Shown piece by piece: positions 46,085-59,500 of a stretch of DNA of 64,000 bases. The notes beneath the pieces are model-generated. The model worked only from the letters and a program-made list of their open reading frames with translations. It had not been told where the DNA came from and searched no databases. The translations under genes and the position numbers were made by a program. Origin of the DNA: Colletotrichum lupini. Taxonomy: Eukaryota; Ascomycota; Sordariomycetes; Glomerellales; Glomerellaceae. Position 1 is the stretch's first letter. Each line of letters opens with the position of its first letter. The stretch covers positions 4,464,001 through 4,528,000 of the forward strand of contig NC_064676.1 in the NCBI RefSeq assembly GCF_023278565.1, given 5' to 3'.

Positions 46085-49000
46085 CTTGTGACGGTAGTTG
46101 ACAGGCTTGGGCAATGTTGAAATCAGACTAGCCAATGGCGCTCAACGTCATATAGCGAAGGTGTTTCACGGCATCAAGGAAGTTGATGGAAGATAGCGCA
46201 GAAGAAGGCGACAAGTGGCGCTTTGGAGGGGGGACGAAACTGTCAAATGACAGATGGACAAAATTTGGGTCTTTCCTGAGTCGTATATCACTGCAGAAGC
46301 AGAAAGTCAGCAGCGAGAAACACTATAGAGTTGTGTTACCACAACTGCGGTGACTGACAAACAAGGTGTTGACCGATGGCGGGGCGGCACGACGTTGCAC
46401 CAGGCAATAGGCCGAATCATGAAATTTGGCGATACCGGTGACAAGGTACGCATGGACTGATGAGTTCTAGTGATCCAGGAAGTGATCGTGAGCGTGGGCT
46501 TGGGTATGGGCGTGGGGAATTTGCATGACAATGTTGGGTTCCGATTTGTGTGTTTGTGTGTTGCCCTGCATGCGTAGCTGCAGTTGGAAGGGGAGATGTG
46601 CCAGGTCCTTAAGCAGGGCGCCTGATTGGTCGAAAGGAAGGATGAACGGTCAAGATGAGGAGAAGAGCTGTGTTGGTTGACTCGGGGCCAATTGGCAAGA
46701 AACGAGTCGAGCACAAGTGCGAGGAAGATGCCAGCCATACGATGCTGGCGGTAGAAGGTGGTGGATGTGAATGGCGATGTCACCTCGCAAATCTGCAACT
46801 TGGGTTTTCGCCCACTGAGAAGTGACAGTTCCCACCCTAGGCAGCTTCCATGTCCGCGAGCCGCACTAGTTGGACTCCCGTCGATATGCTTGGCCAACGC
46901 CGTTGCAGCTTCCTGCCTTGTCTGCCTTGCGTAGGTGTGAACTTTTGATAGAGGCAAGAAGCGCCAGTTTAGGTAGTGTAAGGCGAACAAGCAGACGGTA
47001 AGGCATGCGTGCGTGTGTGAGCTTGGAAGGTGCCGCGGATTTATCTCCTTCGGTATGTGGCAAGGTGCTCAGCTGGGCAGGCAGACACGCTGGCAAGGCA
47101 GGCAACGGAAATCGGGGGGCAAAAGGCCGCTCCGTGGTTACTTTTTCTCTTCTACATGGCCTCGGCCCGGCAGCCTCTCTCAACGCTATTGTTTCTTTTC
47201 CTGAGTCGCTACTTGCATCGACGTCAAGCCGCGGCCAGCCGTTTTTGTAAGACATGAAGGCAGCGTGCAGCAGCTTGGATCGGCGTTGTCTCGGTCGCGT
47301 TCGCGGGGAAGGCTTTTGCTCCCGTCGGGGGTACATATGGATGCGGGATTGGCTTGACTGCGTAGCTGGACAGATGGTAAGAAACAGCAAACAGGCAGAG
47401 AAGGGGCATCCGATCCATACAGAACAGATCGAATCAACCAGCTTTAGAGTGAGCGACAAGGTGATGGGAACGGCTATATGGCGAGCTGAAGGTTGGAAGC
47501 TGGCAGCCGCAAGAGTCTCCGGAGTCAGTGTAAACATGGTCAGAACGGGAAGCTTGCAGAATGCAGGAAATAAGCAAATGGCGGTAGGGCCTAGGTAGTC
47601 ATTAATGCAACTTGCCTCGGTGCAGATCTCAAAAATAAGTATTATACCCAAGTATTGTTCAACGTGCTGTCTGCCCGTCTAGCGAAAGTGGAAAGTGCAG
47701 GCATCTCGCTTCGTACTTACATGAGGTAAATGTACGGATAAAACAGCCGAGAGATCCGAAGGTAGGTGCGTCGAGGATGAAGTACCTTCTCGTGCCTCTC
47801 AGTCTGTTAGTCGTTTGAGCAGACGGAAGGATGCAACTTGATAATATATCAACAAATGCAGGACGCTTGCGGTGTCACTGCTCTGGCTGCTTGAGACTTG
47901 TTCAGTCCAAATAAAGTTGACAATGCAGTCGCCTTATGGAGGTCTTTGTTCGTTAGGTATGGTTAGCCAATACGGAGGAAGCACACAACCCAATTGAATG
48001 GAAGCTAAGGCACCCGAGTGAAGGTAAGGAAGCCAAGGTGGTTAGGCCACAGGTGAAGTTAGGTAAGGTAAGGTGAGGTGAGGCAAGGTACCTTAAGGTA
48101 GGAAGGGACGGGACGGTCCTTGCCTCCGCTACTTCCCCGACTCAAAAACGTGCTTGCATTTGGGTGCAATGTAAGTGACATGAGGGAGGAAGTACCTTAC
48201 CTACCTACCTTACCTGACTTGAGGTGGTTACCTACATTACCTTATTCTTGCTGTCCTGCCACTTGCTCAAAGTGGTGATGGCGCACTAGCGCCTGCTTGC
48301 CTGCTTTCCTCCTGCAGCATAACCTGGAAGGTTGGTACCGCCTCTTACCTACCATCATGGAAGGTACCTTAGACAAGGCATTTTGAGGTTTCAAGGTGCC
48401 TAGGTACCTAGGTATTCGCTTGACCTACTGGGCTACCTCAGGCAGATACAACCCCTTTGTCCGAAAGCGTCGCGACTTGGCATCTCAACGTCCCTCCAGG
48501 TGCAAGTGGCACTGTAAGCGCAAGCACCTCTTCCATTTTCCTCAAAAAACCTAAGGTAACGTAAGGTATTCTCTCGTGAGCTTTCCTGAAATGAGTCGTT
48601 GATTCATGTAGCCTTAACTCAACACCGGCCTCCTGGCTTCGACGTTAGAAAAGGCCTGAGCACACACCGACACTCCGTACTTCTCGGCCGGTCGGATGAA
48701 GAACCTCAACCATGGACGTGTCGCCCGGCACATGAAGCTTTGACTTTGCATTCGGACCACCCGACCCGGTCTGCACTCCACGTGACGAAATCGGTGCCGT
48801 ACCTGTGAGCGGAGATGAAGCTCCCTTCCATTCCTCGCCTTTGTATCGGTAGATGCCTCCCGCTCTCACATCACCCAGTCACGGCAAACCTCAACACTTC
48901 CAACTGTCGATTCTTGCGTCCCTAGGTGCTCTTTTCTCGCTGCATGCTGCCATTGCGCCGGCAGTCCCATCCACATACTTGGGGGTCACCTTGACCGCGA

Positions 49001-52000
49001 AGTGGGTTGCATTGCCGCCGATGCTCGATGCGACTTTGTCATAACCTCCGGAGTACCCTCCGGCCCACCACTACGTTCAACCCCGGGAACCTCAGCCAAA
49101 ATCCGATGAGGACAAGGTCGAATTGTCTCGACCGACCTCGCAAACGTCATCCATTGTACGGAGTAGACCCCTCAACAATTCATTAAGGACTGGTCAAGTG
49201 GACGAAGGTCTGGAGCACTTTCAAAGGCGCTATGGCCGCCGAGCTGCATCTCGGCCAGAAGCCGCTCTTCGCTGGGGGTCCGACAAGGCTCGTCGTTCCG
49301 CAGTACACTGCACTAAGGTATTTCCTTGCCAACTGTCCTCAAGCAAATCACTGAACGCCACGAATCGTTAGACCAAGACCAACATAGTCAGCCTCTGCTT
49401 TGCTGCTCCTCTGCACAAATCTGCGGTTGGCATACGTTGCAGTTGACGATGTTCATCCTCACCGGGTGGATACATCCACTCCATGGGCCGATGCTGGTAC
49501 CCGACTCTCCCGTCCACCAGCTCGGCCCCTGGACTTGACCGATGTGCAAGGTTGTCCTTGTTCCGCCGGAGACTAGAGCAACGGGACATCTTCCGTAATC
49601 ACCGGAGCATGCATGCGCAGCCGCTTCATGTACTATTATGGGATGCTGAAAAGGACCCGATAGCTAAGGTAGGTTTGAACCGACTCAACCAAAAAAGAAG
49701 TCCGCGCAGAATTCACTAATACAATCTGTAGGCCCCATGTCCGCCTAGGTACCCGAAAACTCTCCCCGCCCGTTCGGACACGATCGCATGCTAGCGCATT
49801 GCAACCTGTCTTGTTCAGTGCCGAGTGCTCAGCAGATCTCAAGAATCGGCAGAGAAATGGATCATTATGCTCTTCTTCCGGTCTTACGCATTGTTTAGCG
49901 TCGCCCCGATTAGTTCTGCGACCCGTTGGAACTTTATGGCCATTGCAGTGCTCTATTTAGCCTGCGAGGCAGTCTAATGAGATCTCGGCAAAAAAGATTC
50001 CAGCCAAAATTTCTTTAGTCCGGTAGTACTCCGTAATCATTCGTCAATCCCCAAATCGTCACCGGGCTAATTATGTGCAGCATAGTCTGTAAGCGGCCAA
50101 CACACCCTGTTCACGAATCATCACCGCTCTGGCTGCAGCTTGGGGAATCGATACTGTGGTACCCGACCAAAGTATGGATACAATGTTGAGCATCGAAACA
50201 TAGCACGAGGCAGAGCTAGACACACCAATGGCTGGCAACCTCCGACGGAAATGGGCGGTACGGAATAGCGCTGGGGTTCGTGGGTTTGGGGGCATGCCAC
50301 GGCACATAATCTCACTTGGCTATCGCCTGGCCTTGCTGGGGTGAATCCACACACTTTCACGGGTCGAGTCTCTGGTCTGTCGAGCGACCATCCACAAGCG
50401 AGGCTCCCGACTCACCGGTTGCCCATTCGAGCTTAAACTCTCCACGGTCTCCTGCGTCCCACCAGAACTTGGTGTTCCTCGTCGTTAATGCCTGCTCTGA
50501 AGCAGCAAATTGCAACCGTGTTCACTGTTGGCAGGCCGATTTTGTGCATCTCACAATCACCGAGGCGTGGTTCAGGGATCCAACTTTTACACATCCGCTC
50601 TGTGTGGCCATCTCGCAACGCTCTTACTTCACTTCGCCTCACTCGACTGTTACGGCGGCCTGCAGAGGAACGTCAGACGCTGATTTGATACGAGACCGTT
50701 AGCGGGTGGTTCCCTGACCTCATCAGCTGCATCGACAGAGGCTGCCATCATTGGTGACGCCCGCGCATGCAGGGCTTTGCTTTCGACAGGCGCTTTTACC
50801 TGTGAAATGGCCGAATTTGTTGACCGACATATTTTCTCGAGATGAATGTCAAAAGTTTGCTCTCAGCCGGGACACCAATTCGCAGGGCCCGCTCGCAATG
50901 CACCCTTTTGACCTACGGCTGCTGGGGGGATCGACTTTTCGCGGCCAAGACGCCGTGCGGCCGTCGACTTTCTGCGACTGCGGGTATGCTTGCAGTTTCG
51001 TAATGGTAATTAGTCTCCAACATTGGCTGCTCGTGAGCGGATTCTATGGGAATTTCGCCTTTCCAACAACAATCCGCCTCTCGGGCAACACGCCAGGACC
51101 AGGGGCTGGGGGGTGGTTAAAGGCGGTCAAGGCCTTTTTGAGCAAACATGGGGCTGTCCAAAGTGCGTATTCTGCTGCATGCTTCACTTTCTGACAGCCG
51201 GCAGGTTCCTTTACCGGCGCTCCGAGGGGCGGCCCAACAGTACGGCCAGGCCTAGTCAGGCCAGACCGTGGTGGTGGTGTTGGCGGCGGTGGACGTACAC
51301 CCGGTTACTGGGGCAGAGCGGCTACATCATCGTCAAGAGCTGAAGATGTTAATTTCACTCAATCATGTGCAAGCTACAGGCTGAATCGACTGATCGATCG
51401 ACTGACAGGTTTCTGAACGGACCAATCATTTTGTTAGATGAACCAACTGGGCTGTTGACGACCCAGAACGAAAACGAAGCTCTTCACAAGAAATGTTTTC
51501 CTTGCCCCTTACGTGGGACGGGTTCTTCTTCATCTTTTGTCCCGTCCATATCCAGAGGCGGCACAGCAAGTCGGGTGTGCCTAGCATATGTTCGTCAGCT
51601 TTCTGGAAGCACTCTCACTCCCGGAAAAGCGGTGACAATCTGTGGATCGGGTTGAATACGCATTGTCAGAGGGGGGGGAAACCACGAGGCTGTTCTTAGC
51701 CAACCTTAGCATACACACGCATCCCTAGACTTGCAGGCTGCTCGAGCGATCTAACTAAACGAGGGTAAGTAGGCAAAGGGTGTCAGACTCTCGGGACCGT
51801 GGCGCATTACAATGGAACGTCGAGAAGCACAGAGGTTATATCGGAAAAAGAGACGATTAGGGAGCCAAATCTGGGGGGTTGCGGCCGCACGCATGGTGGT
51901 TGGTTGCCTCGGCCTTTTGGTAACATGGCGCACATTGCTAGCCGGGCGATGGAAATGTGATGACTCCCAGTCCTAGATCACGTCGTCGCCCGCATGGGAT

Positions 52001-53436
52001 CTTTCATGGCGCTTCACGTAAGCACACGCATCCGAATCCACATCTCTTGGCCAGACAGGAGACAGGACAGCCTTGGGCATCCATCCGCCTCCCGAGACCA
52101 ACCGATCACCAGTGTGTGAAGTTGTAGCGGTCTTTGCAATCGTTGGCTAGCAATCGTAACAACCTTCGCCGTGAGCAACAGTCAGAAGCATCAGCAGATC
52201 CAGCATCAGAAGTGTCTCGACACTTGATTGGCCTAGCGTTTGGCCCTTCCATGCAGACGAAGCAAACGGCACCTGTTGGTTACACAAAAAGAGGCGGAAG
52301 TGAAGGCCAGAAACAGGATCAGCAGCGCTCACAACAGTCGGTTCCATGGTGTTCTTTCCACCACCCCTGTCGCCTTATTCCCATCAGACGGGCAGCCTGA
52401 AATCCATCCACTCGGCAGGGGCGGGAAGATGCTCGGCTCCTCTTCTCGCGTGGCGTGGTCTCAAGAACCCCTGTCCTCTCATGAGTACCCCTCAGACCGG
52501 TGAAATACAATTCAGCACGGGTGCAGCCCACTTCCTCAACTTTCCTCTCACCGAGTCTTCTCACTTCAGCCTCGACTCCTTCGAACTGACCGACCGACCG
52601 ACCAGCACAGGATACGCCAATCGCCAGTACCAGAGTCTCTATCGGCACGCTCTCTGATTCTAGCCTGCCAGCGCGCGCAACGCTGTGCTCCACCGAAGGA
52701 GACATCGCACAAAGCAAACAACGAGAACGACAGCGTCTCGAACTTGCGCCAGACGGGCGAAACATCCAGGCGACTAGGCTCAGGCCACGGCCAGCAGTAT
52801 CTGCGACATCCGTCAAGGCCGAGGAGCAACGGCTGCAGAAACCGACAGAGAGAGACAGCGGCAGCAGGAGTACACCCCCCTCAGAGAAAAAAGAGAGTGA
52901 GGGAAAGAAAGAAAAAAAAGAGCAGAGCGGCATACGCATACCTCCAAGCACAAGCACGCACACGCACGCAGCAGCAATACTTGCCGTCTTTTCCTTTGGT
53001 TCATCCCCCCCCAGTTTCGGCCGAGTGTATGCTGTCAAGCAGGCCTGTCTGTCTCTCTTCACAACGGCATTCTAGCCTGACTCCCTACCTCCATTTCCAC
53101 TCTGTATTCCACGCCGAGTAGTTCTTCCTCCGCCTTTTGTTCCTGGCCGAGTCATCAACCCTCCTTTCCTTTCCCCTACCATACCCTCTTTCCTGTACTC
53201 CACTCGCGCACAAGGGGTGCCATTATGTGGCAATGGCTCTCGTGAGACCGTAACTCCCTCCCCCACCCCCTCCCGGTGAGGCGCAATTTTCTACGCTCCC
53301 CTTGTGCTTCGCTGTGCCTGCTCACTCCTACTGCTTGCTGCTTGTCTCTGCCGTATACCTTATACAGGTCACAGACTGTGGTACTTGGCCTCGCTACTAG
53401 GCTCTGTCCAACACACCCTCTCTCGTTGCATCAATC
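46085..53436. other. 7.3-kb gene-poor region between kinase-like gene and Zn2Cys6 gene
   Basis: Divergent promoters lie at each end. Open frames of up to 261 codons (46,866-47,651 minus) or 247 codons (52,319-53,062 minus) show no domain, mixed composition and often non-ATG starts. I do not accept them. AGGTA/TACCT repeats concentrate at 48,040-48,575. The last 0.8 kb before 53,437 is C/T-rich and probably the leader of the transcription-factor gene. Confidence 0.6.
48040..48575. repeat. AGGTA/TACCT-rich repeat cluster with inverted blocks and a 14-bp palindrome
   Basis: Irregular tandem AGGTAAGGTAAGGTGAGG at about 48,060-48,110 is the reverse complement type of ACCTTACCTACCTACCTTAC at about 48,193-48,220, so the strands could pair. 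A perfect palindrome CCTAGGTACCTAGG lies at 48,399-48,412. Similar smaller clusters occur near 58,525, 59,290, 62,045, 62,175 and 62,405. I recall such motifs as common in intergenic DNA of Sordariomycetes. Their role is unknown. Confidence 0.7.
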
Positions 53437-56400
53437 ATGGTAAGAGATGTCCCTGCTTCCCGGCTGGCGGCAGCGTGCATGGGATATATCACCGATCTTC
53501 CCCAATGTCATTTGAGCCCAGCCGCTGTCCCAGCACCCGCATCATTTCACACACATCGTTCCCTTATATCTTTGTTAGCCCTGGCTGTTCCCGTTTGCTC
53601 TGGCAATTCTATCCCTTCCTCTGCCCTATTGCACTTTGAACGTGCGGTGGATTGATTTCATCTTAGAATCACAATCATCTCAGAAAGCGCCGGGTCCCCG
53701 GCCCCGAAGACGACTCTTCAATAGTGCCGGGACATCACAGCTCTTCGCCTTCTCCATATGCCAATATACACTTCTCTACCCTTCACCCCGAGACCCAAAT
53801 CCTGATCAACCAAGTCGCGGACCTATACAACATTCCTGGTTTCCGGCTTCACCAAATCCTTTCCAACACCTCGCAAATAGAAAACGCTCACAAGAGACAA
53901 CGGCTTGTATCAGGCTACTCCATGTCTTCTCAGTACGCAGGAGGCTCTCTTCCTGAGGACTATGAAGAGAAGGCTCCACACATTGGGCAGCATGGCCTTG
54001 CCAACGTCGAACTAGATCGTTCTTCAGGGTTTCCAGGTCCTGTCGTCAATGGATTAACACAGGGGATGCAGACGCTGGCATTGGCGTTCTGCCAAAACTG
54101 TTGGAGCACCTGTGCTGTTACCAATGATGGTATGTATTGCGGCGTATCAAACAATCGTTCAACCCTTGCTGATCCAATAACCAGGTTATCAGCCCCTTCC
54201 TGGGTCAGAGGTTGCTACTTATGACTATGGAACCAACAGTAACAGACCCTATGAGGTTGAGAAACCCCCTTCAGCGCAAGTTTCTCAACCAGACGTCTAC
54301 GTCCCTCCTCCAGTTGTCTCTAACACCCAAAATCCATTTCCGGCCGGAGACAGCAATTTGCTGGGCTCCTATGTGTCCAGCTATCAACCTGTACATGAGG
54401 ACCCTAATCAGACATTGGTGGCCCAACACTCCGGACCTGACACCGGTGTCTACGTGACTGGGGTATCGGCTCCGTCCTTCTATTCCACAACACTCAGTGG
54501 TCATGTTGGTGGTGAACCCAGTTACTCGAACGCAAACACCCTTGATCGTCGTCTGACTTCGAGGGAGACTCTGCCGCCTACATACGGCGGCAACATGATG
54601 GATATGGTCATATCTCCAGCGTTACAAACTCCCACATCTGTGCCTGTTACGACTGCCAGATTTGCTATGGACTCAACATACCCCATGTCCTGTGTCAAGA
54701 CTGAGGACATGGACGGGCCTATTGCCAACACTCACGCCAACGCTAGTCTTGATGTTGTTTTCCCCAATCAGCGCCCACCAGCCGCAAAGCGTGGCCCTTT
54801 CAAGGACCAAAAGGCTCGGGAGGAGACAGCAGCAACAAGGAAGAACGGTTCCTGCATTCGATGCAAGATGCAGCGAGTGAGAGTAAGCATCACAGAGAGG
54901 TTTAGAATGGTGGATTCGACTGCTGACAAACGATATTAGTGTAAGACTGATCCAGATGATCCGAAAGGGCCGTGTCTGGGCTGCAAGCCAAGATCGAACA
55001 CCAATCATCACAAACAACTTATCCGCCAGCCCTGTGTACGCCACAAAATCACGGAATGTCATTTCTTCAAAAAGGGTCAAGCACCTGGTTTCGAGTGGAC
55101 CCAGCGTTTCAACAACGGCATTGTAGACAACATCAATAACTGGGCGTCGAATGAAGTGAGGATTGTGCGCTTGTGGGAGGGTTACACGCCCAGCAGTATG
55201 TGGGTTCAGCTCTCTGTTCGAGAATTCGTCCCACAACCGGGCGACAAGCTGGAACGGACTTGGGTTACCGAAGAAGGTGAAAAGAAGTCTGTGGCGATTC
55301 CCACGTATGCCATCACGAACCTGGACGACGCGCAGACGGCGTATGAAGATTATATCAAGAGAGGCGTCGTTGAATGCTTCAACTCGGTCGTGGAGAGTGT
55401 GATGGGTGTCAGGGATCGACTGCTCTTCGAGACCTACCTCAAAGCTTGGAAACTCTCGCAGGATCCTTCAACGGCTCAAGATGAGAAGGACCTTCTGCTT
55501 CAGACGCTGGAATTGTGGATGGCGGTCCGCTTGACGACGAAGTCAATAGAAATTGTTGGGGACGACACGCTCGGAATGACACGCGATATTCTGGACAGCA
55601 GCAGCCCGCAGCACGGACGCATCCCCCTTCCGCCGGTGATGGGAGCTCAATTGGATTTGGTCCTCATCCAGCATATACAGACGAGACTTCGACGAGAAAT
55701 GCTGGAAAAGCTCCAAAAGATGACGCTGCAGAATAAGCAGAAGACTTGGTTGACCACCTACCTGGTGACGTTTATGTTGCTGCACAACATCGCTCTTGTG
55801 ACGGATCACGATGCTTCATACGCCAGGAAGCATGGTATGAAGGTGAGTTGTGATGGGAGACCAGCAGGCTCTTCAGCTCAATGGGGGAGCAGCCATGAGT
55901 TGCTTGGCAATGAGGTTGCTAACAAATATTTTTGCCCTGGCAGACAAAATTCGCAAGGCAGACAGATGTCCAGGAATACCATATGGGTAAGTGAACAATA
56001 GCTGGCTGAGGCGCTTGCTTTATGTTCAGCGGTGGCCCAATCTGTTTGGCTTTTTGTTGAGTAAGACATGCTGACGAAAGCCTGACGAGCAGGAGGAACG
56101 ATTCTCCTCGCGTACTTCCACTACTGCAACAAGGGAATCTACCCATTCTCCGAGGATTGCAGAGACCAGGACTTGCGGACGCTGGCCCAGCTGGACGACG
56201 ACGCGGTGCAGTTTATCCACTACACGCGCGCAATGGCAATGCAAAACAGTCAGTGGCAGCCCATGTTTCCTAAACCAAGCCCCCCCCCCCTCCTTGTGAC
56301 CGATACTGGAGTATTTTGGGGGTGGTGTCTGTGTGTCTGTGTGACTGTTCTGTGCTAGAGAGATGCGCATCCCTTGGATCGACAGTGTGACAGGCCAACC

Positions 56401-56545
56401 AACAAGCTGGGAGTGAAGACTGACGCGATTGAAACTAGAACGCGAATGGGAAGAGGTACAACGAGCCAACCAGTACGAGCAGCCATACTTCTTCGTCAGC
56501 CAGCTCTTCCAGCGAGACTGGCAGCCCCAAACCTGGGCATATTAA
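53437..56545 (+). CDS. Zn2Cys6 (fungal binuclear cluster) transcription factor, 790 aa, 7 exons
   Basis: Proposed exons: 53,437-53,439, 53,667-54,129, 54,185-54,882, 54,940-55,842, 55,944-55,986, 56,093-56,248 and 56,439-56,545, all with GT-AG introns and frame kept. The cluster is C379-x2-C382-x6-C389-x10-C400-x2-C403 with a later Cys at 420. The intron at 54,883 splits it after the sixth residue following C382. Here the cluster lies in mid-protein after about 375 Ser/Thr/Pro/Gln-rich residues. Downstream is a helical region with FFKKGQAPGFEWTQRF, then a middle domain, then exon 7 ending FQRDWQPQTWAY. This layout is seen in a group of filamentous-fungus regulators. The start is the least sure part: the main frame has no ATG before residue 87 (MSSQYAGG, 53,922). 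The ATG directly followed by gtaaga at 53,437 joins in frame to 53,667. Nuclear DNA-binding regulator; targets unknown. Confidence 0.85.
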
Positions 56546-59500
56546 TCGAGGTGGGTAGGTGGGCAGGTGGAGAGAGGGATGGAGGCTAGGAGATGAGGGG
56601 GAGGGCGATACTTTCCGTTCGGATCTTCCAGGTTGTTTTTACCGGGACTGGGGAGGGGTGCACACACTAAAGCGACGTGCAGAGGCGCAAAGCGGGAGGA
56701 CCCAAAAGACAAGTCATTGGCTTTTAAAGGTTTGGCATTGAAGGCGGTGTTCATCTCATGCTTTCATTTTCTTCAGATTTGTTTTTTTTTGTCATTCGCG
56801 AGCAGGCCGTTTGATACTTACTTATTCTTCTCGTTCGACCGGGACTCTTTGAATCGAAGAGGTCCACCTCGGTCTGTCTGTTTATTCTACGGAGCGATGG
56901 CGACGGCAATGGAGGGAGAATGCATACCGGTGGCTCTTGCCCATCCTTTTTCTTTCCTTTCATCTCACTTGCTCTACTGTTACTCTCAAGGGGAGATATC
57001 ATGGCAGGTTTGCGTGTGGGCAGGGGAAGAAAAGAGAGAGGGGGAGGTTTCAACGAAGTTGACGACGATGACGATGGGTGGCAACACATGATCAGCAGCC
57101 GAGGCTTGTTGTTTCTGTTGTCCATAGTAACTTTGTGTGTTTGTACTCGTCCAATGGTTCCGTTCAGCGCATCGCCGTGCCGACATTGTGCATGTCCCAT
57201 GATTGACTGTGGCGAATGCCAAATGTCGGCGTATTTTGTGCCGTGTTACACCGCGACATATAGGTCGGAACCTCCAAGAGTTCGCGATGGGCGTCAGAGA
57301 CAAAATATGGTTGAAGTCGAGGAGTGAAAGACCCGGAGCTTATCGAGTTCAGGATTTTGCCTTTGGAGACTAGGAAGTTCCAGGTCGACCCCCACCTCTC
57401 GCTAATGGTTCAACCAGAGGATGGGCGCACATGATGTTTCGCTGCGTTCTGATATGAAAAGCTCGAACACATCGTCTTGGCCGAGAATGGCTCGAGCTGT
57501 GCCGATCCGCCATGTGCATCGTTGGACAGGGTCCTGCAGGTGTTCTAACAGACGTGTGTCCGGTCGAATGGTGTGGAGTTGGCGCGGTTCTATTCGTAGA
57601 AATCCTTCACCGGCCCAATGCAGACTCCACTTTTCATCAGATTTCATATGCATCTCTGGTTCGCGGGCCGGTCCAGTGCTGTCAAAAAAAAGTTAAAAAA
57701 ATCCAAGACAAGATGAGAAAGATACACATCATATTCAGAGAATCTTTGTGTGTATACGCGCGCGCCAGGCCCAACTGACATGTTCGTGCGGTCGATGGGA
57801 CATCGGAATGTTTCAAAGTCGGGTGGCAATCTGGGGGAGGACGGGAGGTTGAATGATGGATCAGCGGGATGGAGAATAGTGACTGGCGGGATGGGAACTG
57901 GGAGATGGGGAATGTGGTGTGGTGTTGTCGACTAAGACATGTCAGGCAAGCAACTCGGATGCAATCCGGTCTGGACTTGATGTATTTCCCTGTTGGCTTG
58001 AGGGAGTATTTCGGATCCTAAGGGTGTGCAGGTCTGAGATGGTTGTCGGTAAGGCAGGCCTCGAACAAGCCTTGATTGACGGAGGGAGATGGGGGAGGGG
58101 GCGTGAGGAAGACGTGAAGAAGAAGGAAAAAAACCCTTGAAGACCCCCCTCTCGCCTTCTTTTCTAAGTAGACGACATGCCGAACTGAAATTACGGTACG
58201 AAAAACGAAAACAAAGAACAGATTCTTCCCGAGGTTCGCTGCATTTTCGTTTCCGCACTGCGGCCAGAGTTCTCAAGGATGAAATAAACAAACATTGGGT
58301 TGGGCGGTAAAGGGAAGAAACTCGGCGAGTTGCACAAAATTGACCCTGAGCTTGCAGCACTTGAGGTCGCATGACGAGGTTGCTCGCATCTTTCCCGGCC
58401 GGGTCTTATTGTCTTTGCCGGCAGTTTCGGAGGAGTCACGATGGTGAAGGAGGGCAGGGCCAGGAGGTGAGGTGACGTTCAGCCGGGAAAGTGTGGAGAA
58501 CCAACGGGAAGTTGGGAATGCCTTACCTAAGGCAAGGTCCTCCCCTCCTCCTCCCCGCCGTGCCGCCGTCAACCTTGCTTTCCTTGGAGGTTCCTTCCAA
58601 CTGAAATGGATGGGGCGCCGTGCACGTACCAGTCAAAGACCCATAAATTCCACATCGATATTCCCGACATGGAAGTGACTGGGGTGGGAGCGCAGGGGTC
58701 CCTCGCTCATCGAAAAAAACGGGAGGTGCGACCGGAACGAACTGTAAGTGGTCCCAGCCATCGGCGTCAGGGGTTGCGGGTCTCCTGTCCCGTTCGCCTA
58801 CCGCCCGGCTAGCTGCTTACCTTATTTTACATGGGTGTAAATGCAAGCGCATCCAGCAAAGTCCCAATATTGCAGACGACCATCTCTTTCCCCTCGTGCT
58901 GGGCCTGTTCCTTCCTGCCTTACCGAGTACCTTACTCTTACCTTATCAATGATTTCGCCATCACGAAGGCTTCCAGATTCCTCACTAAGATATATAACAA
59001 CCTCAGTACCTCATCTAAGCACGCAGAGTATCATATTGATATGCCTGGTGTCTTTTCCTTTTCCTCCCGCCCCCCAATCTCGTACTTCAAGTTTTCCGGG
59101 CATGCCTTTTTCACTTGGAGCCCTCCACCGCTCGCTTCCTCTCGGCTGTGTTTGTTTGAGAATATTTCTTTTCTTTTCTTTTCGCATTACATGCTCGTTG
59201 TCTGCATGTCTCCAGTTGCGTGCATCTGTGGGACAAACGCCTCGCCTAGTGCCCACAGACGCATCGTCGCATCTGCACTTCAGTTATGGGTACGTACCTA
59301 AACCTACCTAACCGGGACCTCAGGGCACCTGCCTTCCATCTCTGCCCGGCTTTGTACAGCACAGTGGATGCTAATTCCGAGCATATTCTTTGTTGCTTTT
59401 GCTGCTGGACACCAGCTACGGTACCCATGCCACCGACTCCACGTTGAAACATGGATAGCTTAGACACACATCCTCCATTTCGCTCTCACGGTCTACCTAT

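Noticed and set aside
44363..46135. 590-aa version of the kinase-like protein
   Set aside because: The extra 17 N-terminal residues begin with TTG. The first ATG in frame is at 46,084.
46307..47651. Two long minus-strand ORFs (227 and 261 codons)
   Set aside because: No domains, Ser/Arg/Pro/Cys-rich text, neither matching a known family. The first begins with TTG.
51365..51655. ORF containing LLDEPTG, like the Walker B/D-loop of ABC transporters
   Set aside because: No Walker A, no LSGGQ signature upstream in any frame and no membrane domain nearby. The short match is most likely chance, though an old gene remnant cannot be excluded.
52319..53062. 247-codon minus-strand ORF opposite the Zn2Cys6 leader
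   Set aside because: Begins with TTG, is low-complexity Ser/Arg/Cys-rich text, and is antisense to a C/T- and A/G-rich leader.
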